NCBI GenBank assembly: GCA_027596075.1
Contig: JADGJC010000047.1
Span: 108,406 to 172,405 of the forward strand
Direction of reading: 5' to 3'
Source of the DNA: Rhizophlyctis rosea
Taxonomy: Eukaryota; Chytridiomycota; Chytridiomycetes; Rhizophlyctidales; Rhizophlyctidaceae
Length of the DNA stretch: 64,000 bases
Position numbers and translations under genes: made by a program. Positions 12,761 through 23,268 of this stretch are shown here, piece after piece. Each line of letters begins with the position of its first letter. Within the stretch, counting starts at the first letter, position 1. A model generated the notes under the pieces. It searched no databases, was not told the origin of the DNA, and saw only the letters and a list, made by a program, of their open reading frames with translations.

Positions 12761-13206
12761 AGAGAGTTTGGAACTTCTGTATTTAGATAATCTGGCTCAC
12801 GCTGATGCTTGTTTCTACCATTGAAATATTCATCTTTGCTGGGGCACTTTAGTATCCAAATGAATCAGGTACCCAGGGGGGAATATGTGCGTTGAGACAA
12901 CCAACTTTTGTCTCAACTAGGTAAATATGTGATAGAGAAATCAATCTGTGCAAAGTTCCAATTCGTAAACAATGGGAGTGATCATTTGCATTGTGACATG
13001 CACCGAGCAGCCGCACAATTCTAGTATTTTCTCTCGCTATTCTACCCGGATTCCCATGATTTCCGCCCAATGCTCATACCCGGGTGCTTGTGCTCCCTCC
13101 TCTGTTTGGATTCCGATGCTCCCAGTTGATTCGCCCGTGCCTTCCGCAGCAGAGCCGCCATCGTCACCCCCCTCCCAACTGGCGGCGGAAGCTATCAAAA
13201 GGTCCA
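12761..13206. other. Convergent 3' intergenic stretch
   Basis: This separates the ends of the glucosidase gene and the minus-strand ankyrin gene. Nothing is recognised. Confidence 0.4.
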
Positions 13207-14142
13207 TCACTTGTTGGTGCCCGTGATTGGCCGCTGCTTCACAGCGCTCACCCCGTCCAATTGCGCAATCGCGTCAGCCCCACCGGTTTCCAACAACAAC
13301 CTTACTGCATCCACATGACCCTTGTGTGCAGCACTGACAAGAGCCTCATTGACTGCGGCATGGTCAACATCACCAGCACTCAACAGCATCTGAAGAATGG
13401 TCGCATTCCCATTGTGCGCCGCGATGAATACGAGATGGCCCAAGATACCTATGTTGACTGACGGAAGAAGGTGTTGGACGACAGATGCTCTGTTCATTCT
13501 GACTGCCAGAAGGATGGCCATAACGAATGAGTGAAAGCCATAGTAACCGTCGTTGTCGGCTTCCATAAGGGCCTTGACGATGTCGACCTGGCCGCAGGTG
13601 GCGGCCATCTCGAGAATGTACACCGGTTGAAGCTTCATGTATTTGCCGGTGGATTTGTTGAGGGAGAGTTCGACGTCAACAGGTCCGTCTCGAGCCCCGG
13701 CTTTCAATAGAGCTTTTACGAAATTGACGCGGTTGTGTTGCGTTGCTTCAATTAGCGGGTTTAGGAGGGCGTCTTCTTTGACGGTTGCTTCGGCACGGGT
13801 TAGACATGGCGCTTTCAGGAGGGACAGGAACGTGGTTTCGTCTCCTATGTGAGCGGCATACTTCAAAGCGACCTTGAGAAGGTCGAGACTGACTTCTGGA
13901 AGGTACGCAAGTAGGATCTTCGTATGCCAGTGACGTTTCGCCCATTCCCAGCAGTTGTTGATCCCACGCCCGTAGTACCGCCACCCCGCTGCCGCCCAGA
14001 CAATGTCACTTTGGGTGACCACAGCGCGGAGAGTACGACAGGTTTAACGCAGGAGGCGGGAGACGGTTGGGTCACAGACTTTTGCGATCGTGGGAAAGAG
14101 TTCGGTGGGAAGGGCGAATTCGGGCGGTGAGTTTGTGGCCAT
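13207..14142 (-). pseudogene. Ankyrin-repeat gene interrupted by an in-frame TAA
   Basis: A continuous frame of about 312 codons runs from the ATG at 14142 (MATNSPPEFALPTELFPTIAKV) to a TGA at 13207-13209, broken once by TAA at 14046-14044. The residues before the stop (CDPTVSRLLR) and after it (TCRTLRAVVTQSDIVW) read as one F-box-like N-terminus of the kind seen in the other ankyrin genes of this window. The break is therefore a point nonsense change, not a mispredicted start. Ankyrin repeats follow, for example RVNFVKALLKAGARDG, GQVDIVKALMEADN and GHVDAVRLLLETGGAD. No intron of suitable length removes the stop in phase. If the stop is a sequence error, this is an ordinary F-box/ankyrin gene. 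If real, translation could only restart further downstream. Confidence 0.7.
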
Positions 14143-14945
14143 CGTGTTTTTGCTGCGTTGACGTGTTGCGAACTGGTTGAGTCGTGATAACGTTATTCAC
14201 ACGCGGAAGTATACGTTACGACCTTGTTCGTCCTCCTTACCTGGCGGTTTATTGCGACTTTTTTGCGGTTGATGAAGATGAATCGTGGGAAAGGGTGCTT
14301 GGGAAGAAACAGTCCCTACGAGAAGTTGAGAACCATGGAAGCTCACGTGATATACTACATATGGTCATGATGATTAGGCCACATTCAGCAATTCCGCAGT
14401 CAAGCCATACGCCACAGGGTCTCGGCAGGCCCTTCGTGTAGGGCATGGTGCAATATGTGCTATTAATAGCACATTCGATAGTCACTCCGTTGAACAAAGT
14501 TACACAAAGCGCATAGTAGTCTGACTAGTGTATCATGATTCATGATGTTGTGTGGAGAAGCCGAGATACGCGTGATGTATTGGTGAAACACTGGGATGGC
14601 TCAGATGACTTACCCCGGACCGGACTTCCATATCATCCGATAGCAAGTTTGCACTGTTCGCCGTCAGGCGTGTGGCTAGTATTACTATCCATGCAACATG
14701 CACTAGTGACCTGAGACCGCTTTCGTACTCGGGAAAGGACGAGTGCTTGATGAATGGATTATTGATGTATTGATGTTCTTGCATCCTCCTCTTCCATTTC
14801 TCCTCCACACCACGACCTATCGTTACCTTCGTCTTCCGGTTTTTTGGCTTGTATTGACCTTCCATTCCGACGTGACCTCATTCTAACGAAAGCTTGACTG
14901 TATCCTGATACTTTACGTACTTCAGCTGAACAACCGAATCAGAAG
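14143..14945. promoter_or_regulatory. Divergent intergenic stretch between two ankyrin genes
   Basis: About 800 bases separate the start of the minus-strand ankyrin gene from the start of the plus-strand one. It presumably holds both promoters. No further feature is recognised. Confidence 0.35.
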
Positions 14946-15916
14946 ATGCCTGGCATAACCCCTATCCACCTCGCCGTTCAAAGCCCCTCACTTCCCATCC
15001 TCACCCTCCTCCTCTCCAACCCAACACACCGTGCCGGCATCAACACCCGCGATGGCAGCGCAATGGAGTCCACCCCGTTGCACCTGGCGGCCGGAAAGAA
15101 CTTATCCGAGTTTGTTGCAAAGCTGATGGAACATGGCGCCGATGTGCTCGCTAAGGACGCAGCAGGACGGACCGCGCTCTACATCGCATGTGAAGAAGGA
15201 TTCGCTGAAGTCGTTGGAACGATACTCGAGCACGTCCACAAAACGGACGGAGCGGAAGGTGTTCAGACACTCCTTAGCATAGTGGGCGGTGATGGTTTAG
15301 ACTGCACTAGCAGGGCAGTCATGGGCGGCTACATCGATGTTGTCAAAATGTTAATGGCAGGCGGCGCCAAAGGTGACGAAGACATGGTCTTGATGGAAGA
15401 AGGTCGCGTTTGGGAAACCATCCACAAAACCACCGCTCAAGACGTCTCAACCTCCACCATCCCCCCCGCCCCACCAGTTCCAAAACTAAGCCGCACAATC
15501 GCAACCCAAACCGACCCCCTCCACACCAACGACCGCCTCCCCACCCCCCCAGCCTTCAACAACATAATAACAGAGAGACCCCCCCCCCCCCAAAAAAACA
15601 CCCCACCTCCCTCGAAAAAACCAAACTCAAACGCCGCCACACCCTCCTCCACCCCTCCATGGCAACCCCCGAATGCGCCATGGACAACCTCATCAAGGAA
15701 CTTGAGGGCGTGTTGAAGAAGCGGAAGGCTGGTGGTCGTGGTGCTGTCGCTAAGGAGGAGGAGGAACATAAGACGGTGGAGGTTGTGGCTGTGAGTGTTG
15801 CGCCTGCGGCGGAGGAGGAGAAGATGCTTGAGGACGAGGAGGAAGTTGTTAAGATCCAATATATTGATATCGATGAAGTCGTTGCTGCTGGGGAGGTTGA
15901 TTGGGAGTGTTTGTAG
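14946..15916 (+). CDS. Ankyrin-repeat protein with acidic C-terminus, frameshifted at a C/A homopolymer
   Basis: The first frame (14946-15716) starts MPGITPIHLAVQSPSLPIL and holds ankyrin repeats (STPLHLAAGKNLSEFVAKLMEHGADV, GRTALYIACEEGFAEVVGTIL, GYIDVVKMLMAGGA). A Pro/Thr-rich linker follows. At 15579-15598 there is a run of 13 C then 7 A. Downstream of it, the coding-like frame is a different one. That frame reads LEKTKLKRRHTLLHPS, an amphipathic MDNLIKELEGVLKKRKAG and a strongly acidic tail (EEEKMLEDEEEVVKIQYIDIDE), ending in TAG at 15914-15916. Both segments look coding, so I treat them as one gene with a one-base homopolymer error or shift. If the shift is real, the protein ends at 15716. 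Confidence 0.65.
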
Positions 15917-16600
15917 ATAAGGGGTTCTCCATTCATGTAGATAGGGTTTCCATTAGGGCTACTATATATAGGTTGAATGCCCTACAAGGAATCTCCTTTT
16001 GCTGTTCCGTTTCTCACTAGCTCGATGTATATTATCCTTTTTTTCTTTCCATTTATTCATATATTTTATTACACAACGGGTGTGAATCATATCATGTCAT
16101 CACATTTTTCAGTCCAGCAACGTACCTCATCAATTTCGTTGGGTTCATTTCAAAGTTTGGATTCAAGCTTCTACAAATGTGCAATCCCTCAGGCGATTCC
16201 TGTTGCGGCTCATCAACGACGTAGGCGATCTCAGATGTAGTTTGCTCATGCTACCAGATGCTTGAATGTCATGAAGGTGTGAGTTGCACAGAAAAAGATA
16301 TCATATCGGAGGACCCGAAGCCACTCCATATGTCAAGAAACGCTTCCTCCGTCAACAGCATAAAAGTCGCCCCCGCGCTGTGCACTTCAATTGATGGAAC
16401 TAAATTCTTGGTTGGACGAGCTTACTGATGATCGCAAACGTCGCCGTGGGAAGACACTATCAGAACATAGCGAAGGGAAGAAAATACGTGAATTTCATGA
16501 CTCCTACAAAATGATTCGGTACTGGTACTTTGTTCATTCCTTCCTCCCCAAGAATGGACACCCAACACCATTGGTCTCGCTTCACGTCGCAACGCCGCTC
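15917..16600. other. Convergent 3' intergenic stretch
   Basis: An AT-rich stretch lies between the ankyrin gene and the poly(A)-polymerase gene, which point towards each other. Nothing is recognised. Confidence 0.4.
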
Positions 16601-18371
16601 TTACCAACGACCGCTACGCCAAACCCCAACACCATTCGCCCCCCTCCTCTTAACCTGCTCCTCCACCCTCCTAGAAACCAACGACCCTCCCCATCCCTCA
16701 ACCAAAGCCCTCCGAAACCTCCGCATATCCTCCGTAATCTCCACAACCCTCTCCAACTCCCCCAACCCCTCATCCCTCAAATCCCCATACGAATCCTCAC
16801 ATGCCCCCTCAATCAAATCCAGCGTCCGCCCCGTCACAGTCCTCGCACAATTATTCGCCGCATTATTCGGGTCCAGAATCACCAACGCGTCGCCGGACAT
16901 GTTTTTGTCGCGTTTGCGGAATTCGCCGGTTATGGAGATGCCCATGGTGCGGTAGTCGAAGACTTTGCCGTAGTAGCGGAGGAAGGCGAGGAAGAGAGCG
17001 CCGAGGGTGGGGTTTTGGATGTGTGTTTCGGCGCGGTATTGTGTGATGAAGGATGCTGCCCAGATTGCCATGGGGTATCCGCCTAGACCGCCGGTTGGTG
17101 GGTCGTCCCATTTGCGGATGTGGATGAAGAGTTTGATGAGTAATGCGAGTTCCCTCATCAGTGGTATCCGACCCAACAACTCATTGACGATCCTCGCCGC
17201 GTTACGACTATCTTCCTGCCCGTACGCGATATCACACTCGATGCCGAGAGTGGAGGAGTAGAATTTGATGATGGGTATTCGGGCGTGTTGGCGGAACTCG
17301 ACGTGAGTGGCTTTTGGGTTTCGGCGGAAGAATTTGGCGTAGTCGGTGAGGCCCTCTTTCATTTTTTCTTTGGAGAGTTGAGAGTTGCGGGTGAGGAGGT
17401 GGTGGGAGTCTGGGTCTGTGATGACGAAGTCGAGGTCGGCGTCCGGAAGGTAGATTCCTGTGGCGTATGAACCTACGACGTGGAGGGTTGCTCTGGAGTC
17501 TACCTGTTGGATAGCAGCTGTGAGATCTTGGATGAATTGGGCTCGGATCCTTGCTTCTGATGCTGTCGGTTGCAGGTACCTGCCAAAAGATTGTGTATGA
17601 GCATCGAAGCTGAAACAAAGCGCTGAGCTTTTAATGAACATACCGAAGCAACTCCTCCAACCCCCTCGTCAACTCATCCTCCCGAACCAACCCATAATAT
17701 TCATCCTTCTTCACATGATACTGATCCTCCAGCTCCGCCAGCTCCTCCCATCCCATTCCCTTGCTGCGAATAGTGGACTTCAACGATTCAAGCTCGGTCT
17801 TGAGATGCTCAATCTTCTGGAGCGTGGTAAGATCATCTTTCACGTTCGTTTCATCCTGGAAACCGTCCCTGGTCAACGGTGATTCTGGTACAGGAACCCT
17901 CACATCTCTGGACCTTTCTTCATTCCGGTAATGTCCCCGCCTGTCATGTGACCGTGACCGTGACCGTTCGTCATAACGCCTGCTGTCGCGGTGATGAGAG
18001 CGAGACCTTGACCTTCGTCTGTCTCTGGAAGTTTGCCTGTCTCGAGAGTCGTAATGCCTGTCACGAGAACGGGAGCGGGAGTACGAGCGGGAGCTGTAAT
18101 TGGAAGATGAACGAGAGCGACTGCGGTATGGTGAGTTGGAGCGGGATCGACGTCGGTAGCGACGTGGTGAGCCACTGCGACTGCGGGTATGGCTGCGGCT
18201 GCGGCTGCGACTGTATGAACGGTTGCGAGAGGTTGGTCGTGTGTTGTCACTGTATCGGTCGTGTTTGTTGCTATTCGTGTCCCTGTCCTTGCCCTTTGCT
18301 GTCGAGGCTTCCCCATATCCGTCCCCCGCAATGTCCTTCTGGTCCCGGTCTTTGTAGTATTGCTTGGCCAT
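16601..18371 (-). CDS. RS-domain protein fused to a Trf4/Cid-type non-canonical poly(A) polymerase
   Basis: Predicted 568-residue protein from two exons, 18371-17644 and 17579-16601. The intron at 17580-17643 joins GLEELLR to YLQPTASEARIRAQF exactly in phase. Residues about 35-170 are an arginine-serine domain (SRSRSRSHTRSRSGSP), typical of splicing factors. A helical segment follows (LTTLQKIEHLKTELESLKS). The C-terminal ~330 residues are a DNA-polymerase-beta-like nucleotidyltransferase: GSYATGIYLPDADLDFV supplies the GS motif and two catalytic Asp (about 291 and 293), and IECDIAY the third. Next come GGLGGYPMAIWAASF and a PAP-associated domain (RYYGKVFDY). Such enzymes add A or U tails to nuclear RNAs. 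The RS domain suggests targeting to splicing compartments (inference). The start is the ATG in MAKQYYKDRDQ; an upstream in-frame extension looks non-coding. Confidence 0.85.
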
Positions 18372-18644
18372 GGTTTGGCAGTTGACTCGTGAATATCCTG
18401 GAGTGAAGAATGATTTCGCAGTGAGATGCTGGTTGAGGAGGAGCAAGAACGTAGCAGCGCACATCTCTTTCCAATCAGGCGTTTGATCAGCAAGTCCTCA
18501 ACCCTGAATCAACCCCCATCACTTCCCACCCGCAATTCAAATGGCACGAGTACACTTAGTACTAACTTATGCCCTCATTTCCCTCAACACCTTTCGGGCA
18601 GGCTCGTGGCGACGATAAACACCCCACACACCCTAACATACCTA

Positions 18645-19434
18645 CTATGCTGACACACTCCCCGCAACTGACTCCGACTGAGAACGACTTGTAGTCCCAC
18701 TTGCAGATGACTCCGCTTCCGATTGCTGCTCACTCCCAGATGGATCATCAGGATCCCGCACAAAGTCCCACCAGCGCCACGGACAGTTCATCTCTGCACT
18801 CTCTTGATCCAGAATACAAGCGCACTCTGTGTGACACGGAAAATCGGTAACGTCCCGTTCAAAGTAGACTTTCGTCAAATCTTGTCGGGTAGGACGATAC
18901 ACTTTACGCACTCCTGCGGGCAGCGTATTCCTGCATACAAAATTGAGTGGGTCGTGAAGGTAAACTGTGTGAAGGTTTGGGTTGTGATGGTAGAAGTGCG
19001 GGTCATGAATGGTGGGGTCGTAGTAGTTGATGGAGTACGCCGAGGCGTTGAAGACATAATTGTAGGCGGGTTGGTGTTGTTGGAGCGGTATGGGAGTATT
19101 GATGAAGTAAATAAGGGTGCGATCCAAGTTTGGAAAGAAGAAGGTCAATTTGTTGTCGTTTTGTGAGAAGGAGTGTGTACCTGTATAGTAGAAGAGTTGA
19201 CAAAAAGGATCGACGTCTACTCAATGACAACCACTCACCCATCCACTCCGCTGCAGTGAAAATGCCTTGCAAAAACTTCCCATTCCCCCACACGTCCCAA
19301 GCGGGCATGTCCCGTGTCATGCTGTCCGGCATTGAATCCACACAGATGAAGGTGTCGTAGTTGGCAAAGGATGTAACAAAAAAGACAAGCTGGGCGGGGT
19401 CGCCACCAGCACCTGGGTACACAATTGAAGGCAT
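18645..19434 (-). CDS. Unrecognised 243-residue protein
   Basis: Two exons, 19434-19239 and 19180-18645, join in phase (AEWMG to THSFSQNDN). The protein starts MPSIVYPGAGGDPAQLVFF, then FANYDTFICVDSMPD, and has an aromatic, His-rich middle (YYDPTIHDPHFYHHNP). Two paired-cysteine stretches follow (FPCHTECACILD, MNCPWRWW), and it ends in a Ser/Glu-rich tail. No signal peptide or membrane segment is evident. The arrangement GAGGD, FF, then VDSMPD faintly recalls uncharacterised proteins of large DNA viruses and algae, but that is an impression only. It is tail-to-head with the RS/poly(A)-polymerase gene, about 270 bases away. Function unknown. Confidence 0.7.
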
Positions 19435-20404
19435 TGTATGATCTCTGGCAGATGAATGGGGGCACTGATTGCGAAGCGCGAGGAATGGAAGGCTGTAAAA
19501 GAGTTTATATACTTTTTAGCAGATCATGCTGAACGATCCATGGCAGGCACTTGTCATTTTTGCCGTGGCGCGTTGCGCGTATACCCAGATCCCGAGTCTG
19601 TGTCATATATGTGTGAGATGGGGAAAAACATTAGGCCTAGGAGGCGTTCTATATATTATATTTCCAGACACAGCCGAGTCATGCAACCCATTTGTGCCTC
19701 CGTTTCGATTTTGGTGGTGAAGTTCCTTGGGACACCCGTTCTACAGTTCGATCGTACATCAAGCCACAGACGTGATTCGGCACTTCGATATGCTCTGCAT
19801 TAGGCGGTGCATATTTGACAAACTTTACTGCCATGTTGTTTTGTAAAAGCCGTGGCGGAGCCAGCGCGTCAAGGAGTTCAACAATGTTCGCTGCAGACCA
19901 GTATAGGATACCCAAAGGGAAGCATCGCTTTCTCAAAAATCGAACTGTTCAATGGGTAAAGGAACTCTTGGTCCACATGTGGTCTGCAGATGTGAAAGGT
20001 CGAAAAAAGTAAGCTCACGCATTGGCTTAGAGACACGCAGCGCCTGCTGCACAACGTAGTCAAGGTCCATGAGAAGGGATTTGAATCTGCGTGATCAAGA
20101 TTGCTCACTTCAGCTAATCGCGCTGCTGCCCACACTGCTCTCCCCATTTAAGTGAAATAATGCAAAAACGATTCAAATCGCCAACACCGCTCGATTCGAT
20201 CACTTCTACAAAAGCTACAGGAACGCTCTACCTCAACAAATATGCCTTCCTGATGCAGAGACCAACCAGCTCCTATCCTAATTTAATACTCTTCCGTTTC
20301 CATCGGTTGACTACATCCATTGTCCTCCTTTCAAACCTTCCTGAGATGCTATTCTGGTGTGAACAGTGCCCTCACCCCCCACAACCTTTCGGTGGATTCT
20401 TCGC
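19435..20404. other. Intergenic stretch without a recognised gene
   Basis: Several open frames of 65-90 codons overlap on both strands. None has recognisable motifs or a credible exon structure. Confidence 0.35.
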
Positions 20405-21079
20405 CTACCATTCATACAGATCCATTCTCCCGCGATGCTTGGCACAATCCATGGCGCATTGCCACTCTCCTATACGGCTCCTAAACCGCCCTACATTCTT
20501 TTGCCACCATTCTAATTTCTCTATGTAACGGCAATGAATAACCTCACCCCGCATCTGCTTTAGACTCCACCCACTATCCTTGAACCATTGCAAAACAGGT
20601 ACATGGCCGTTCCATATGGCATGGTAGAGTGGCTTGCGGGTGCAGTTCTTGGATGTTACGAGGGCGCTTTGTTTCCACCATTCCAGGACGTGGACATGAC
20701 ATCCAATGGACGCAGCCGACATGACGTTGGGTGAATGGTAGAGGAGTTGTAGGCCGCTTTGTTTCCACCAGTCCAGAACGGCAATGTGGCCGTGGCGTGA
20801 AGCATTGGTGAGGGCGTGTGTGGAATACTGTAAAGGATGGGTGCGAGGATTCTTGCGGTGATGTTGAAGCCACCAGTCTAAGAGGTCAACTTGGCCTTTT
20901 GCGGAAGCTTCATCCATGGTGGCGTGGGGAAGGAAGGGGATGAGGATGTCACGGAGGGTACAATTTTTGTTGACCACTGCCCAAATGACCGCGAAACGAT
21001 ATGCGATAGGTAGAGGCATGCACAACATTATCATTGTGATGATTTCAGGAGGCATAGAAGCGGTTGGGGATGGATGCAT
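20405..21079 (-). CDS. Ankyrin-like protein with tryptophan-rich repeats
   Basis: Single-exon 224-residue protein. The N-terminus (MPPEIITMIMLCMPLPIAYRF) resembles a degenerate F-box. Four or five ankyrin-like units of about 30-35 residues follow, each with a conserved WW pair: VDLLDWWLQHH, IAVLDWWKQSGLQ, VHVLEWWKQSAL, VPVLQWFKDSGW and IEKLEWWQKNV. The unit is roughly a short helix, HGH, then VLxWWKxSGL. This repeat flavour differs from the ALLEAGAD type of the other ankyrin genes here. It ends at TAG 20405-20407. It is probably a protein-interaction module; partners are unknown. Confidence 0.7.
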   Translation of the reverse strand: MHPSPTASMPPEIITMIMLCMPLPIAYRFAVIWAVVNKNCTLRDILIPFLPHATMDEASAKGQVDLLDWWLQHHRKNPRTHPLQYSTHALTNASRHGHIAVLDWWKQSGLQLLYHSPNVMSAASIGCHVHVLEWWKQSALVTSKNCTRKPLYHAIWNGHVPVLQWFKDSGWSLKQMRGEVIHCRYIEKLEWWQKNVGRFRSRIGEWQCAMDCAKHRGRMDLYEW

Positions 21080-21534
21080 GTTGCAACGCTGAAGCGGAAG
21101 AGTGTCCGGGGTTGTAAAACGTTGCTGACCAGTTTTGTAAATATCAGCCCGAATGAAGTTCGGCGTGCAAGAGAGCTGCAGTTTTTGAGCTCGCTTATGG
21201 CGATTGACTTTATGGCTGTGCCTTATTGGTGATCAGTTGGTCCTGCACAGAAGAGCGTATGCTAACCTGAAAATCTTGGCTGTATATCACTTCGGCTTGA
21301 TGGCGATCTCATCAATCACATGAACCATCTGCAAGTCAAAGGAGCCATGTTCCCTATTCGAACCGGCTAACGACCCTCTGCTCAATTAATCCCACAACTC
21401 TTATGCAGTGACTTCACGTTCACTTTACGCCAATCCACATCTTAATCTATTAAACAGATGACAAAGATGCACTCATACAGCCTCCCTTGACTATTGGAAA
21501 GCACAAGTTCAGTTGAAAAATCCACAAACAACAC
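21080..21534. other. Intergenic stretch
   Basis: This lies between the tryptophan-rich ankyrin gene and the end of the YjjX-type gene. Both are on the minus strand, so it should hold the ankyrin promoter. Nothing else is recognised. Confidence 0.35.
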
Positions 21535-22224
21535 TCACGCCGACACTTTCTCCTGGGCCAACTGATACATCAACCTTCCCAAAGCTATCCTAAGTGTCTG
21601 TTCGATGACCCAGCGTCTTGACACCAACCCACATGTATAGTATTCTACGACCTTATTCTGACTCATCTTTGTAAGCTCTTGCGCTTGATATTCCGGGATG
21701 GACCCCGGATAGTCGATTGGTATCTCCGCACTGCGGGCTGTGGAGGTGATAAGAGTACCGGGAAAGGAGGTGTATGTGGATATGGCAACATATGCAACAT
21801 CCGCGTGAGATTGTAAGGGGAGAGTAGTTGTAGATGATGCGGCTGTTATGGCGGCGGAAGCAGATGGCACTATGCCGTTTTCGATTCCCACGAAAAACAT
21901 ATTGGAGATGATACGTGGTTCAGCCTTTTCCGCATTGTGTCGCCAGTATTCCCTTGCGCAGGACATGCGGTTGAGTGCTCCTTGCAGTGTCTCAGCATCT
22001 CCGAAAGGCTGGCTTGGCACACCGGAGTCTGCAGGGACCGAGAGCATATTCACTTTTGTGGGAATTATGGAAGTGGACAGTGTTGCAGAGGGCGAGTGTT
22101 GAGTTCCGGAAGGACGAAGTGTGTCGAGCGGAAGGGTGGAGAATGCTGCACGCACTGCATCGGTTTTGTCACCGTTGGTGGTGCCGACGTAGACCAGCAC
22201 TTCTCGGGTCATTGAAGAAGACAT
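21535..22224 (-). CDS. Inosine/xanthosine triphosphatase, YjjX (DUF84) family
   Basis: Single-exon 229-residue protein of the non-canonical purine NTP phosphatase family, which hydrolyses ITP and XTP and so keeps deaminated bases out of nucleic acids. Supporting motifs are the N-terminal VYVGTTNGDKTDAVRAAF (nucleotide-binding strand and loop), SGVPSQPFGDAETLQGALNR (the family signature with Q-P-x-G-D-x-E-T and G-A-x-N-R), FFVGIENGI, and a C-terminal arginine-rich helix. A Ser/Thr/Ala-rich insertion (ASAAITAASSTTT) follows the FVGIENG strand. The start is the first ATG; a second Met four codons on (MTREVLVY) is also possible. It is divergent from the LITAF gene. Confidence 0.85.
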   Translation of the reverse strand: MSSSMTREVLVYVGTTNGDKTDAVRAAFSTLPLDTLRPSGTQHSPSATLSTSIIPTKVNMLSVPADSGVPSQPFGDAETLQGALNRMSCAREYWRHNAEKAEPRIISNMFFVGIENGIVPSASAAITAASSTTTLPLQSHADVAYVAISTYTSFPGTLITSTARSAEIPIDYPGSIPEYQAQELTKMSQNKVVEYYTCGLVSRRWVIEQTLRIALGRLMYQLAQEKVSA

Positions 22225-22752
22225 TGAAGCGACGAAGGCGAGCGAAGATGGCTTCCGTTGCGTGGTTGAGGGACAGGAAAGAAAACGTTTTTATTGACCA
22301 GGGCCAAATGCGGCACAATCACGGAACTGCGCACCAAATGTTGCCACCGCCACATTAATGTGCCACCAAATTCCTTTGGCCAGGGCCCAGGGCCCACTGG
22401 GCCCTGAGCCTAGTCAAGCTTTCACCCAAACTATTTTTGCAAGGGCAAGCGCAGCAAGCCCTGTATGCGACCGGAGCGAGGTCTCGTGGGAGAAAGGCGA
22501 GAACTCCATTTCAAATTCCAGAGCATTTGTAGGCTGGCGGTGTCCAACCGCCGGCAAACAGACCAGTACTGCAAACTTAGTAAACTTGAATCTGGTCGCG
22601 GGCTGGGTCCAGCAGAGTGTCTCTGTGCCACCCGGCCACCCCGCCCGGTTGGACCCGCGCGGAACTTGCTCCTTCAGTGGTTCTTTCATATAAAAAGGTC
22701 GCCCACCTTACTGGCAACTCCCTATTCTCCGTTCAATCATCTAATAGTCACA
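22225..22752. promoter_or_regulatory. Divergent promoter region with a GC palindrome
   Basis: About 530 bases lie between the YjjX-type and LITAF start codons. It contains a perfect palindrome at 22388-22406 (9-base arms around a single C) and a second GC-rich block at 22600-22660. A TATA-like stretch (ATATAAAAAG) sits at about 22687, some 65 bases before the LITAF start. Confidence 0.5.
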
Positions 22753-23268
22753 ATGACAAGCAACCAAAAACAGTCCGTCAATACATCCGACAAAGTCCCT
22801 CCACCGGTTGGAGAGACCGGCAGTCAGCCAACGCAACCCAGCGGTCCGAAGGATGCCCCAACCATCTTCCTCGTCAGCGCCGACACACCAGTTGAATACC
22901 AATACCGTGGCGATGTGCTGCTGATTCCAGTCAGAGAACCTGTTCGCATGTTCTGCCCTTATGAACAACGAGAGGTCACCACCATTGTTGAGAGACGAGC
23001 AGGTATGTGAGCCTTTTTTTGTGGGTATCCGCATTTGAAGTGCTGAATTTGCGCTTGTGTAGGTCCATTGGCATGGTGTTCTGCAGTCTTCATGGCCATC
23101 TTCTGCTGGCCGCTTTGCTGCGTTCCATGCTGTATCCCCGCCTGTCTGGTATATTACTGCTTTGAGGCAGTGAAGGTTTATGGTTTGATGTATTGACACA
23201 TCTTCTTTCAGGATAAATATCACCGCTGTGCCTCATGTGGGGAGGTCCTTGCCGTAATACCTGCGTGA
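22753..23268 (+). CDS. LITAF-domain protein
   Basis: Predicted 130-residue membrane-associated zinc protein of the LITAF family (endosomal/lysosomal in animals). Exons are 22753-23002, 23063-23148 and 23212-23268. A Pro/Gln-rich N-terminus precedes the LITAF domain: MFCPYEQREVTTIV carries the first zinc-binding region, a Cys-rich hydrophobic stretch (FMAIFCWPLCCVPCCIPACL) is the membrane-inserting helix, and DKYHRCASCGEVL has the second C-x2-C pair and the conserved H. In the first knuckle only one Cys of the usual CPYC pair is present (CPYE), which is odd. The length is normal for the family, and the start ATG follows CACA. Confidence 0.8.

Noticed and set aside
17900..18493. Minus-strand frame of 197 codons overlapping the RS domain
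   Set aside because: It is an alternative frame of the RS repeats. The RS frame splices in phase to the polymerase domain; this one does not.
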